DNA of 64,000 bases from Chimonanthus salicifolius (taxonomy: Eukaryota > Streptophyta > Magnoliopsida > Laurales > Calycanthaceae), in contig CM023540.1 in NCBI GenBank assembly GCA_013350335.1, forward strand, positions 28,127,175 through 28,191,174. Reading direction: 5' to 3'. How positions within the stretch are numbered: position 1 is the first letter of the stretch; each line of letters opens with the position of its first letter. Made by a program: the position numbers and the translations under genes. The notes beneath the pieces are model-generated. The model saw only the letters and a list, made by a program, of their open reading frames with translations. It was not told where the DNA came from and did no database searches. This document shows positions 11,288 to 23,290 of the stretch, piece by piece.

Positions 11288-11772
11288 CAGTGACAGAAAA
11301 TTTATTTTCCACTATATGATTCTTTACCAGAATACTGAAATCCAAATCATGGGGTGTATTTTTCTATATTAGTGCATTTTGTAGATGGTAAAAGATGGGA
11401 TGAAGAGGGTCGGTCTTTGAGAATGTGAAGAGAAGAGTCTTCATGTGTACAGGCTTCAGAAACAAGATCACAAGAAGCATTTTGCCATTTCTTCTCTTTA
11501 TTGAATTTAGTACAGTGGAGATGGTTCCACTTTCCAATGAGAGTATCAACCCTTACTGTTTCATTGGATTTACTTGTAGCATTGGTTTTTTTGGTGAATA
11601 CTAAACAATGTGTATCCCTTTATGAACAATTAAGCAGGCATAACTGATGAGTTTTGGTTAAGTTTTAAAAATTCTTGTTACTTAAAATTAAAAGTGACGA
11701 GTTTTGGTTAAGTTGTTAGTTCAATGAGGTATGGATTAGGTTTTAAATATCAAACTCATCTTACTCAATAGT
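11288..11772. other. Region downstream of orphan ORF, no feature recognised
   Basis: Moderately AT-rich. It could be 3' UTR of the ORF at 10985-11287, but no strong polyadenylation signal stands out. The phrase GAGTTTTGGTTAAGTT occurs twice (about 11650 and 11700). Confidence 0.4.
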
Positions 11773-13005
11773 AAGGGAAATGATTCGTGCAGCCTCATCT
11801 TTACTCAGCATGCACTCTCTATGAGTGAAATGCCAATTTTACTCCTCAACTTTTCTGTTTTTTCTCGCCTGGACCCGTTTTCTTCTACATCCGTGTTTTT
11901 TTCCTCCCCTTCCATTCGGGTTAATTCGTGCGATCTATCCTCCACACAGATCTGCCGAGCCACTCTCTTCCATGCAGTTACCATCGTCGCTCTCTCTCTT
12001 TACACTGCGCCGTTTCTGTAGCTCTGCCTTCCTCTCTCCGACGCTCACATGCGATCTGCTGCGTGACGTTCCCAACTGCTGCAGGCCACACCTCTCTGCT
12101 ACGTGACGTTCCCAACTACTGCAGGCCACACCTCTCTGCTGCGTGACGTTCCCAACAGCTGTAGGCCACACCTCTCTGCTGCGTGCCGCTCTTCGTTTGT
12201 TCTCTACGCATGCCACCTCCGACGTCACGGCTCTTCTGGGCGTCACTGGCTGATGCTTGCCTCTGCTGCACTTCTCCTTGCTCCTTACATCCTTCTTCCA
12301 CCCGTCTCTTCTTGTGCTCGTAGCTTTGCTCGACGAGCTGCCCTCTTACACACGAAAAGCCTTGGCCAACCAAGACCTCAAGGCGGATGTCTGTGTGTGA
12401 GTTGGCGATGGGTTCCCCGCAGCAGCAGTTCTCAGATTTGAGAACAAAACTGCCGTTAGACATAGTAAATACCTTAGTTTGCTCAGTTTTGTTGGACCTC
12501 ATTGAAATACTAGAATTCATTTGAAGGTCAAATTCTTTGTAAGATGGACAATGTGTTGCTTGGTTCACTTGGTTATTTGCCTCTTGTGTTTGCCTAATTT
12601 GCTGACAGTAACAAGTGAATGTAATTTACAATTTTTCTTAAATGAATACATGGCTGTCTGGAACTGCAAAATTTGTGTTAGTAATGCTCTCTCTCAGATC
12701 GGTGGAATTTGTTACCGCAAATCGATTTGGGTGCATTGGACTTGTGCACGCATCCTCCCTGCTTCTCTGTTCTTCTTCAGAGAACCCTTCTGCACCAGAT
12801 TTGCAAATCTCTCATCTTATCTGCACTCAGTCTCCTTTCTCCCCCAGTACACGCTGAAACCCGGACATGAAAGTAGGGAAGGGAACGAAAAATCACGAAT
12901 GCAGCAGGAGAGAAAAAACTGAAAATTTGAGGGTAAGACTGGCATTTCACTCGTAGAGAGTGCACGCTGGGTGTAAACATGGGAGTGCACAAGATCATTT
13001 CCCTT
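11773..13005. mobile_element. TIR transposon carrying GC-rich cargo
   Basis: Ends are inverted repeats of about 90 bp. AAGGGAAATGAT at 11773 pairs with ATCATTTCCCTT ending at 13005, and the match continues through TGCACTCTCTA, GAGTGAAATGCCA and TTTTTTCTC with scattered mismatches. The interior (about 11930-12450 and 12640-12850) is richer in GC and pyrimidine than the flanks and looks like gene-derived sequence. It has a 40-bp tandem repeat but no transposase. Flanking target duplications are not clear, so the superfamily is open; a cargo-carrying (Pack-type) non-autonomous element is one reading. Confidence 0.7.
12056..12190. repeat. 40-bp tandem repeat, about 3.4 copies
   Basis: Three consecutive 40-bp units each contain GTGACGTTCCCAAC and GGCCACACCTCT, with a partial fourth. 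They lie inside the TIR transposon. Because 40 is not a multiple of three, the repeat shifts frame each unit, which argues against it being coding. Confidence 0.85.
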
Positions 13006-14780
13006 TAATAAACCGATAAAAGTGGAGGATAGTCTGTGGTCAGATCTCATTACTTGGTCTGCGTTACGTGACATGATTTCCTGGTCTAGCTCTTATTGGA
13101 TGCTTAAAAATTTTATACCCTCATTTTAGAAAATATATCCAGTTACAGAAAAGTGGGTCTAGAATTTAAATCTATCATTATATCATTCTTTATCCTTTGA
13201 CATGATTTGGTATGTGCCCTTTACTTAGTATAAATCATTAATTTATTTCGTGATTGAAGTAATTTATCAAGGGTTGCAATTCTCCCACGAGCATTTTGTT
13301 TAACGAGATACTAGGATTTAGGGTATTGTCCATTTTATCCTTCCACTACTGTACGAAAGCATTTAAAAAAATTCAGTGATCCGATGAGTGATTCGATTTG
13401 TTGTTCTGTATGAAAAAAACAGTCTCACTTAGATAACTTTCAGTGAGCCGGTCACTGATTCAGTCAGTGGGCCGATTTATACCGCAGTGGAAGGGCCAGT
13501 GATCCGGCGAGCCGATTTGAAGGGTTCGACGAGCCGGTTTGAAGGACAAAATGAGCAATATAGTAAAACCCGTGTCGGGCTACATAAAATGTCCGTGAGA
13601 GGATCACTACCCATTTATCAAAAAACAAAATCTACTTAAGCCCAACAGTCATATACTAATCATGTTTAATAATATTATATCAAAATTTGGTAATTTATTT
13701 GTAAAATATAAAATAAAGAAAAATACGAAACTGAAGAAAAGCGAGTAATGTAGTGAAAACAAAAGATTGAGATTGGGTAACGTAGTAATTTAATTTTCAT
13801 CTATTTTTCTTTTTTGAAAGCACGCAAAATTTATATATGTCATGTTCTGGTTAAAGAAATTGTAACTTTTCAACAATTTATAACTTTTAAATACACCAAA
13901 TTTTTTTATCCTTTTTCACCTTAATTTTCTTTAATTCTTAGGTGTTGACATAACAAGAATTGGACTAATCCAACTTATTGGATCCAATGTTAAAATTCTC
14001 TTTTATGTTTTTAGCTATAATAAATATTTATATGATTTTTCTGTTTTTAGATGTTGATCTGATAACATAAAATCAAATATTTCAAACTTAGTTAGAATTT
14101 TTTATTTTTTTTAGTTAAGACCAGTCAAATTTTTGGAACTTACCTTATTCTAATTTAAAATCATATTTACTATTTTGGCCATTTTTACATGAATTTTATA
14201 CTTTTAATTATTTTGATAACAAAAGTGTAAGAATCAATTTAATTCATCGAATGTAATTTAAAAACTTGTAAATAGAAGATTGGAGATGTCTTTAAGTATA
14301 TTGATAGGTTACAAGTTATAGGTTAAGGAATATATAAAGTTTCACTATCGATTAATAATTCAAACAATATTAATTTTTACGAGTATATCTGATGATCAGA
14401 TAGAGTTGAAACTTAATACAAAAACTATTCATATTGTCCTCTTTACATAAGATCCAACAATGTGGGTCCTAAAATCTATTTAATGACATGTTTCGGTAGT
14501 ATGTGCCCTAAACAAAATCTGAATAGAATTTTTAATTTGATATAGGTTTCATTTGTAGCCAAAAATTGTTTAGAAATTTTTTGCTGAAATTTCTAAATTT
14601 TAACCAAAATTTTCCGTTCATCGCCATCAAGGGGGAAGTTTTTTATCAACTAAATTTACCTAGTTACTTAAGTCGAGTATGAATTTAGAGTTTTTGAACT
14701 ATTGTTTTTATTTTATTGAATAAAAACCTATAAATAAGGAAGAGACAACAGGATTTTCTAACTAAAACAAAAGTGTTGTT
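13006..14780. other. Intergenic region downstream of the glucosyltransferase gene
   Basis: No gene was found. A possible MITE at about 13320-13580 has weakly matching inverted ends (ATTGTCCATTTTATCCTTC and its counterpart) around a stretch with repeated GATCCG and GAGCCG motifs. The rest, 13600-14780, is AT-rich and featureless. Confidence 0.4.
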
Positions 14781-17700
14781 TCATTTCATTAAGGACAAAC
14801 CACAAATACATAGAAAAACAAGAAATACAACAATCAAAGTAATAATCATTTGTCTTCCGTAGAAGATCTTTTTGTTTTGTGTCTTCCAAATCTCTACTTG
14901 TTTCGTTATATTTGCTTGCCTCTTGAACAATCCTTGAATTTCTGCAGGACTGAAGGGAGGGGGCAATGAACATGGGCTTGAATATTTAGGTTCTTTCACC
15001 ATAGATTCCTCCAGCAATTGCCTTCTTAACCCACTTTCATGGCAAGCCATGGATTCCAAGCAGTATTCAACTGTATTTTCAGATAGAGTAGGATTGAATG
15101 TTAAGAGCTTAGAGTATTCACTTAGCAGGTGGAACATGTAATCATACACATACTCCATCTTCAGCTGCTCGTAAATGAAGTTGCTTCCTGCCTTACCTAT
15201 TTCTTGTGCCTGTTCAGTTCATAGAAATTTAGAACACAATGCCATGAATTTTGAAGTCTAATAAGAGTAAACGATACAAGGAATGGACAGGGCTGGCCTT
15301 GGGTATAGGTGGCGTAGGCCGCTGTCTAGCGCCCCACACACTTAAACTCCTTAATATACCAGTCACAAAGACCCCCTGAAATCTCATTCAGCCAAGGCCC
15401 CTGAGATTTTAGGGGATCTCAGGGCTGGCCTTTGGAATGGATAGGCACACTGTTGCTTTTATAACGAGGGACAATGTACTTATTTTTTGTCTACTTATTA
15501 TCATCTAAGTGGTGAAAATGTACAATAATATCTCTTATAATAAGAAACATTGATGGCTGAAAGCTACTATCAAGAAATAATAACTAAGAACCATGTGAAG
15601 ATGATTATGATCAAGTACTCATTCGACATGGTGTAGGAGTGCATTTCTCCCTTTGTGGGAACCATTTAGAAATGAGTCGAAGTAACAGGGTAGGATGATA
15701 CTTACAAGGAAACTTTTACCTTGCATCATCAATCTACCTCTTGATCTATTGATCTATAGGTTTTCCTCATTCATTTTTTGAATATTTTAAAAGAATCCTA
15801 AATACTTTTTGTAAATTCTTCGAAAGACAGCGATCTTTTACTCTGTTTTGTATATGTTTTAGAATATAACTAACTATTTACGTCAGCAAAAATATCAAAA
15901 TCTAGCCATATATGAAATAAATGAGTTGGGCCGGGTTTTCAATATTTGGCCGAGTCAAGTCAGACTCTGTGCTACATCAGTAAATCAGAGAGACAGAGTA
16001 CCTGGTCCAGGTGAGTGTTGCCCCAGTCAACTGCAAACTTGATAGATCTGCACATATCTGTTTCATTTATTGGCCAAAAGTGCTGGAGAGGCATCAGCCC
16101 TCTTGTGAAGAAGTCATGGTATCTTGGTGTCAACATCAAAGTAGGAGAATCGCATGCTAGAATGAATTTGTCACTAACAGACCAAGACTGCCCTTCAACA
16201 TAAATCTTGTATCTGATTTGATTTTGATTAACAAATACATCATCAAATGCAGAAAATTCAAAATCATGACTAAGAAATTATTGAATTTTTCAAGGTACTG
16301 GTCAATAATGGATCTGACACTTATAGAGTAATTGAGTTTTCAATGAGGATTGGAAAACTTTCAAGAAGTAGTCGTGATCATCATTGTCAAAACGAAAACT
16401 CCATGTACTTAAAGTTGACCTTTTGAGTTCTGCCTCTTTGCCATTTTATCCTATAAAAAATTTTAAAAAATCAAATTAAGAAATAAATCTGGAAGTCTAC
16501 CTGTGAGTACATTGGCTTGCTACATTAGATTCTTTAAATCCTCTTCGAGTTTCTCGTCCCCAGTCCTGTATGTTATCTCTGTTAGTCATGCATGAAATTT
16601 AAAGATCTTTCATTTTCAGAGTAGTGAGAATTCAATAAAATGGACCGGCTAAACTTATGCCTAACCCAAGTCTGGATTTAACCATTTCATTCTCACTATT
16701 CTTAAAATCAAAGATAGCTTATAGATCCTATAAACATAAAAGTAAAACTAAAAACAGAATTGGGTGATTTTTTTTTTATAACATGGGTATTCCTACCGCA
16801 TGTTAGAGGTGAGACTGATCCGACATATACATGAAACCGCCCTGTAAACCTTGTGTATCAAGTAAGTCAGGCAGGAGCCGAACCCAAGACGTCGAGAAGA
16901 CTTACTTGTGTATATATGCGAGCATTCCAATCTTGTGTATCAGATGGGTTGCATTTTAGAAGGTCTCCTCTTTTAGGAGAGGTGCTAGGGTTCCCCTTCC
17001 AGAAAGCATAAGGCTTTCTTTTCATCCATTTCATTTTCTTGTTCCCCTCTTTTAAATCCTTCAGTAAAGGTACCCAAGACTTCATGTTGATCTCTGGCCT
17101 GAAAAGAGTATTTATCCTTTAGATTATATAGGCCATGTTTGAATCATTAGAAGAGATTTTCTTTTTCTTTTTCTTTTTCAAGAGAGAGTATGGTGAAAGT
17201 TTTCTATATTGTCTAAAGAAGCAACTTCATTATTAGACCTGCATTAATAGATGGAATATTGTTGGATAACAAAGAAACGACAAATAAATAAAGTTAAAAA
17301 AAAAAAATGAAGATACAATTTTTATAATGGATGAGTTGATTAATTTGAAAAGATATAATTAAAAAGAAATGCATTATAAAGGCATTAAAAATAATGGCAA
17401 TAGACAAAAGAAATACGAGAGAAATTCGTTTAAGGTGATTAGATCATGCTAGTAGAAGATAAGAGCCTATAACCCTTGTATCGTTGTATATAGAGTTGAA
17501 AGGTTACAAATCAAATATAAGATGTGGAGAGTTAGAATATTGAAAATATGGAGGGAATGGATAAAAAAAAAATGGTAGAGTATGGGTGATAAACATTTTG
17601 ATTTATGACATATTCAAATGTAGAAGTAGATAATGAATAAGAGAAGGCATGATAGAGCTTGGATGATGAGCATTTTGGTTTACAACAGGTTCAAACGTAA

Positions 17701-20700
17701 AAGTAGAGAATGAATAAGAAAAGACATGATAGAGTGTGGATGATAAACATTTTGATCTTCGACTTATGCAAATGTAGAAGTAGAGAATGAATAAGAAATG
17801 ATATGATCGAATGTGAGCGATGAACATTTGATTTACACTAGATTCATATGTAGTAGTCGAAAGGTGAACCTCAAAGGGTTGGCCTGACGTCAAGATGTCC
17901 ACCTCATGTAGCAGGGTCTTGAGTAAGATTCACACTCAACTCCAATGGGCCACTTCCTATAGATTTAATCAGTGTATGTGGATTGAAATATTTACACATG
18001 CCAGTGAGATTAGTTTCACCTCTAATATAGGGTAGGAATGAATACTCATATTATCCAAAAAAAAAAAAAATGAATAATAAAAGATACGATAGAGAGTAGG
18101 TGATGAACATTTTGATTTATGACACATTCTGCTGTGAGGCTCACTTCAGGATAAGTAAGTTATTGTGGGATCTACTTCAGGACACAGTTGACCAATTATA
18201 CGACCAATAAAATATTTTTCGAAAAGTGGATCATTTTGTTCTACTCTACCCTGACATGAGTCCCACAATAACTTTCGTATCCTGAAGTGGGTCCATTTGA
18301 CAAATTCAAAGTAAAACTAGACATAAACAGAGAGAGAGAAGCGGCAGATATTATACCAACCCCAGAAGGACCAATCAGGAAATGGAATATCCACCGTCTG
18401 ATCATCTGCACAATAGTGAAAAAGGGGTGGTGGGGCCAAGGCATCCTTGCCTTTGTAGTCTCTTGACCACACAATGGGCTTGTCCCCAACGTCAAACATA
18501 AGCTCAAGATCAGGCAGTCGATTAGGGTAGAACCTTAGCAGCTGTAGGATACCCCACAATGTAAAGATATGCCTTGTTTGGAATCCCCCATGAAACAGCT
18601 CGACATAGGCCTTTCCCTTCAACACTACCAGTCGAAAATTTGCAGTCTTCTTTGCCCTCTCCACCATCTCCTTTGTGATTCCTGTCGCCTTCCATGGCTG
18701 TAAATCTTCATGGATCCAACGAAAGTAGTCAGGGCATGATAGAGATTTTGCTTCACCACTCTCTTTTTCAGTTTTATTTCCTCCTACTGCTGTTGGTGAT
18801 GGTGGGCATCTTCTTGTAGCATTTTGAGGGCACACCAGGAGAATTTCATGTTTCTTTGTGGGTCTTTTCTGTTTTAAGCTTTTGATATCTAATATATCCT
18901 GCAACATAGAAAATTTTCAGTGCTAAGAGGGAATCAATAAATAAATAAATGAATAAACAGAGACATGACAAGGATAAATAGACCGTAAATTTTTATTTTT
19001 TTATTTTAGAATTAAAGTAGGGTTTTAATAAATCCAACCCAACCTGTTTCAAATATTATTGAATCCGACTCGATTCAACTTAAACTGTTAAGCCTGAATT
19101 GCTAATCCAACCCAACTCGATTTGTTGACCCAACTCAATCCGAATGCGGGCCCTACTCAACCCGAGTGATGTAGTAGGTTTTTTTTCTTTGGAATTACAA
19201 TAGGATTGACTTGTTTTCCTTGGAGGCGTTGAGACTAATTTTATGGAGTAAAATAATGTAAGTAAATTTTATGAATGGGTTGGAGTGGGGCTCAAGAACA
19301 CGGCCTCAGGAAATAGAGGTCTTATGTTTGATTCTATTCCACCCTAACAAGTTACTTCCCGTAAAATTTAGTCGATTTATGCAGATTGAAAAATTTACAT
19401 ATGCTTCGAATATTAGTCGGGTAAATGACCTCCAGTTTTGAGATGGGAGGAGTCAGGGGGAAATCAAATCTCAAAAAATATAAATTAAAACCAATATTAA
19501 TTAAAATTACATGGATGATCAGAAAGAATAAGGTTCTGTCCTGGCCACATACACATGCAGGCATAGCGTATTTTCTTGATGTAACTTTTATATTTAAATA
19601 AATTATTGTCTACAGGTTAAAAAAACACGCCATTTTTGAGATATCGGCCAATATTTCTCTCTTTTGAATTTTTTTTGGACAAAAATCGATGATTTAAAAT
19701 TAATATCGACGAGATCTCTGCTATCTTAATCGATATCTCGCTTGTACTACTGAAACGCACTGTATATGCGGAGATTTCTTTTCATACGACATTGAGGTGT
19801 CAGACTTTGGACAAGTCCCAATCAGGTTGAATTTAAATTTGAGATGATTGGAGTTCGGCAAAATCCAAACATTACCCACCAAAATTTATTAATTTGTATT
19901 GTTTTTCTGCTATGGGGAAGTTCGCCTATTGGTTCTTACCTCCTTTAGTTAGGTCTTTGTCTTAATCTTGACCAGTGAATGAAGTCATGAACTAAAGAAA
20001 GGTCCAAGTTATGATGGTAAGCTACTGGAAAAGCCTCCATTATTGAGTTTGGTCTCCTCACATTGGATAATATTAATTGACTTAAATGAGATGAATAGAT
20101 AGGGCCGTGATACATAGGGTAAATAGACTCTTTTCGTTCCCTTTCATTAATTGGCTCAATAGCTAAATACATGGCAATTGAATCATGAGCCGGGATAATA
20201 AAGGGCATCGGATCTAGTTTTTGAAATCTAATTGTCAATAATAAAAAAAATGGGTTTGAATGAAAGTGTTTTTTTTATCACATAAATAGATAAAGTATAA
20301 ACCAAGTTTGAATACTATATTCCAATATTATTCTATCTTTTAAATAATAGTAGCTATCATGTTAAGACTTAGGAGTGATAATATTATTCCATGATTAAAA
20401 TTATTATACCTTTGTGGAGATTCCATGTGGACTTTTGGATCAAAATGAATTGAGATTCGGAATTTCGGAGTTAAGAGGTATTCATCTCTTGGTGGCAAGT
20501 ATCATTTCGAGCTTTTGTGTTTATTTTTGGAGGATTTGAAGGGACTTTGAAAGGAGCTTTACTTGTCTGTATTCTTTCTCTTTCTTTATTAAAAAAAAAA
20601 AAAATCTCTTTACCGTTAAAAAAAACTAGTCGGGAATTCGGATTCACGTCCTAATACTGCCTGACCCGATTACCCGACCCGAGGTGGCGTCATGGAAAAC

Positions 20701-21300
20701 CGTGCACGACCCGTCCGTAGTTCTACGAAACATGATAATGTAGTGGCAAACCGTGCACGGCCATTCTTGCGTAACGTGCTCCTTTTGTCAATCCCACGGC
20801 GCGAATTTTGACAATTTGATTATCGAGAGAGGAATAATGGGAATTTCTAAAATATTTTATTTTTCTACAACTGATACGATTTAAAAAAGGAAAAAAATAG
20901 ACTATTTACATGAAAATTTTGAATTTTTTTTATTTGAACCTAATTTATCGCACGGGTGTAGTTTAACTAATTGTCTTCCACATAAAAAAAATGAGAGGTT
21001 GCGAATTCAAGCCCCCATAACCTAACAATTGCATGCCTAAAGAGGGCAGTGATTCACCCATAAAGGTTTTACAAGCAACATGCAGTTTTCCACACGTAAA
21101 TTAAAAAAAAAAAATTATATCTTTTTGGCTTTTTAAACATTTGTGCAGGACAAGAGAAGGATTGAGTGACTTACATAGTCAATAATCCGACGAGAGAAAA
21201 TAAGAACACCGATGAAAAGGATAACCGCCAGCAGAAACGTCGTTCTAACGTGCCGGTAAGTTTCCCAGCGTTGCTTGAAAGAGTCAATAAATCCATCCAT
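14781..21300 (-). CDS. O-glucosyltransferase rumi homolog (GT90 / DUF821), six coding exons
   Basis: Coding exons on the minus strand: 21300-21175, 18898-18357, 17098-16906, 16565-16501, 16212-16002 and 15209-14781. All introns are GT-AG and phases agree, giving 521 residues. The family transfers sugar, usually glucose, to protein or glycan acceptors in the secretory pathway. Residues 1-42 (exon 1) contain a membrane anchor at about 21-35, so a type II ER/Golgi protein is expected. Residues about 95-380 hold family landmarks: LELMFDVGDKP, the FPDWSFWGWPEIN block across exons 2-3, FWKGNP and QDWNAR (exon 3; QDW is completed by exon 4), YKIYVEG and FFTRGLMPLQHFWPI (exon 5), and KFAVDWGN. Exon 6 ends with an extra hydrophobic segment (about 500-519), unusual for the family. 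The start is the first ATG after a predicted 5'-UTR splice acceptor. The acceptor substrate cannot be inferred. Confidence 0.93.
17574..18115. repeat. 77-bp tandem repeat in glucosyltransferase intron 2, split by a SINE
   Basis: Units begin with GATAGAG-like sequence at 17574, 17651, 17728 and 17804, a spacing of 76-77 bp. A fifth start is at 18088. The fourth unit is interrupted by the SINE at 17858-18072 and resumes after its A-tail. The repeat is within an intron. Confidence 0.8.
17858..18072 (+). mobile_element. tRNA-like SINE within intron 2
   Basis: Begins near GGTGAACCTCAAAGGGTTGG and has a degenerate box-B-like AGTAAGATTC. It continues into the body shared with copies near 21850 and 28500 (CCTATAGATTTAATCAGTGT, GAGATTAGTTTCACCTC) and ends in a run of A. 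Antisense to the host gene. Confidence 0.6.
18132..18292. mobile_element. Hairpin MITE in intron 2
   Basis: About 160 bp with inverted ends. CACTTCAGGATAAGTAAGTT on the left matches the reverse complement of AACTTTCGTATCCTGAAGTG on the right, and the match continues through TATTGTGGGA. It lies within 70 bp of the 5' splice site of intron 2. Confidence 0.7.
19262..19450 (+). mobile_element. Diverged tRNA-like SINE in intron 1
   Basis: Has a box-A-like start (GGAGTGGGGCTCAAGAAC) and a box-B-like TGTTTGATTCTATTCC. It then has the family body, AAATTTAGTCGATTTATGCAG, up to TGACCTCC. Ends are uncertain. Confidence 0.5.
20950..21115 (+). mobile_element. Diverged SINE of the 3505 family in intron 1
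   Basis: A box-A-like GTGTAGTTTAACTAATTG and box-B-like GCGAATTCAAGCC are followed by the family tail (GTTTTCCACACGTAAATTAAA) also seen at 3640-3660 and 32315-32330. Confidence 0.55.
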
Positions 21301-21789
21301 CCTCTCCTTTTCTTACAGACCTAAATATCAATAGTAATTACTTATGAAATAAATAATTAAATAATGAATTTGTAAAATAAAATTTGAGAAGTCAACACTA
21401 AATTAAAATTTGACTACTAAGCGTGATTTCATATTGTAAAAACCAGAACAGTATTGGATTAAAGGAAATTAACTCAACCAATCTCGACCAATGAGGTTTA
21501 GGTTTCAAATTTTCAAAAGAGAGCCAAAGAAACCATACCCATGAATGACTGTAGAGTCTTAAAAGTATAATTATAAAATCTATGTCTTTGTTAAATAACA
21601 TTGATCGAGTTTTGAAACTATGTTTTAAATAACTTAAATAAGTAACTTTGACACAGAAAAACGTAGAAAAAGTAAATGATTTTTCTTATTTGAAAGATAT
21701 TTATATAGTTTTTAAATGATTTAAAGTATCATTCTTATTCAAAGAAAAGTTATGATAGTAGCTTACAGGTAAGACTAAAGTTATTATAA

Positions 21790-21960
21790 TTCAAAGGAGG
21801 ACAGTTAAGAAGTCCGCTTTATAAAATTGGGTTTTGAGTTCGATTCAAGTTTAATCTCAATCAGTCACTCCCTATAGATTTAATCAGTGTGTATAGATTG
21901 AGAGCTTTAAATATATTTGTGAGATTAGTCTCGAAGATATCCCGATATCCTGAAAGGAAA
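21790..21960 (+). mobile_element. tRNA-like SINE in the 5'-UTR intron
   Basis: A box-B-like GAGTTCGATTC is followed by the family body CCTATAGATTTAATCAGTGT and GAGATTAGTCTCGAAG, as in the copy at 17858. Confidence 0.55.
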
Positions 21961-23028
21961 AATGATGCAACGGGGATCGGGTCCAACGGCTGAGATGGGT
22001 TGCCTGGGTTAAAAGTGTCAAGTTTCTACCATCGATCAAAGGAGGTGGCTAAGTTGGTGGGTTAAATAAAAGAGAAATAACATGGCAAGACTTGATTAAT
22101 GGAGAAATTCAACGGGTAGTGGCTAGGCTGGCCAAAAGGAATTTGGATTTGAGGTTAAAGACATGATGGGCCCCACAAAGGAATATAAGACGTTGCACAA
22201 ACGGTGGTGGTACTTTGGGCAGCACAAACCCAAAGGATGGGTTGTTGGGACAGGATTGATCGGATTAATGGGTTTATTATGATGGATCAGATCTAGAAGT
22301 GCAGAGGTTGCGGACTGAGAGGTTGTGGAAGAGAGAGAGAGAATAGTCGGGCGAAGATGGATCTGGCGGCAGCAAGGCGGAGGGGCAACAGATGGCTCTG
22401 CTATATTAGAACTCAGGCAGCAGGAATGCTGCTGTAAAAAACTCTGGCAACACTCAGGGAATCACCGTTCCTGGTAGTAGCAGAAGACGCTGAGAAAGGA
22501 AGTAGAAGAAAGGGAAGAGAAGAAAGAGAAGAGAAGAATGGGAATTAGAAGAAGGCAGCAGAAGTTGGAATCCACCTACGGGAGAAGAGAGGGACTGGTG
22601 CACCCGCAGAGGAGAAGGAGATAAAATCTCAAAGTAATTTCATTATCAATAATCTGCCTAGTACAGAGAGGGATTTTTATAAAAATTCAAAACTAAAAAT
22701 AACAATAAAAATAAAAACGAAAAAATAAGAAATAGTATTCTAAAAGAAATAAGAATAGTATCCTAAAAGAAATAGAATTCTAAGTAAATCTAATTTTACA
22801 AATAAAGCAATGGAAATAAATAAAAATAAAAATTTCTCAAATTTCTTCGATTCTTGGTCGGATTTTCAATTCGGAGGAGATTCTGATTTTCGGATCAATA
22901 CCTGTGCTACATCAAAAAAAGTAAGGCTGCTCAATATCATAAACATAGAATCAAGGAACTTACCAAATTATCAATCTTCTTGAAAATTATGTTTGGATTT
23001 TGGAATCCTCAATTGCCAGGTTTTGCTA

Positions 23029-23076
23029 CTACATGTTGCACCAGTTCCTTCTCTGTGTTAAAATCCAAGGAGCCAT
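23029..23076 (-). promoter_or_regulatory. Upstream ORF in the 5'-UTR exon
   Basis: The predicted leader exon contains an ATG at 23076 opening a 15-codon ORF starting MAPWILTQ and ending at a TAG (23031-23029). If the leader is used, this uORF could lower translation of the glucosyltransferase. It depends on the inferred leader exon. Confidence 0.4.
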
Positions 23077-23290
23077 TTCCACTGCTCTTCTGAAGCTTTA
23101 TTAAGATTTGGAGGGGAATTCTTTCTATTCCTGGCTTGATTTTCAATAACTGGGGAACATTTGCTTCTTAAAAGCAAATTCCTCTTTCAACAGAAGAGAG
23201 TAAGACAGATCAGAAAGAGAGAGAGAGGAGAAGAGAAGGAAGGAAGCAGGAGGAGGAATCTCGTGATGCGACGACTTCTAACTTTGAAAA

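Larger units (their letters stand above)
18899..21174. other. Intron 1 of the glucosyltransferase gene and its repeats
   Basis: This 2.3 kb intron separates the membrane-anchor exon from the catalytic exons. It contains a repeat rich in CCAACCCAAC-type motifs (about 18990-19170), a SINE (about 19262-19450), an ATCGGCC-type stretch (about 19640-19760), an A-tailed fragment ending near 20605 and a SINE (about 20950-21115). The ORFs inside do not resemble known proteins. Confidence 0.7.
21301..23290 (-). other. Spliced 5' UTR of the glucosyltransferase gene
   Basis: Just upstream of the ATG, minus-strand sequence reads TTTAG then GTCTGTAAGAAAAGG, a plausible acceptor leaving 20 nt of UTR (21301-21320). 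About 1.6 kb upstream, a leader with a CT-rich start (about 23290-23210) ends in AATTTG followed by GTAAGTTCC, a strong donor (exon end 22964). A 5'-UTR exon of about 320 bp (22964 to roughly 23285) is therefore inferred; the transcription start is not fixed by sequence. The UTR intron (22963-21321) holds a SINE (about 21790-21960) and an AG-rich, possibly LTR-derived stretch (about 22250-22910). Confidence 0.6.

Noticed and set aside
12116..12568. 150-codon minus-strand ORF
   Set aside because: Crosses the 40-bp tandem repeat of a transposon and has no domain; length is explained by high GC content.
15290..15435. Possible hAT element in glucosyltransferase intron 5 (CAGGGCTGGCCTT repeated)
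   Set aside because: The two copies are in direct, not inverted, orientation, and no target duplication was found; left uncalled.
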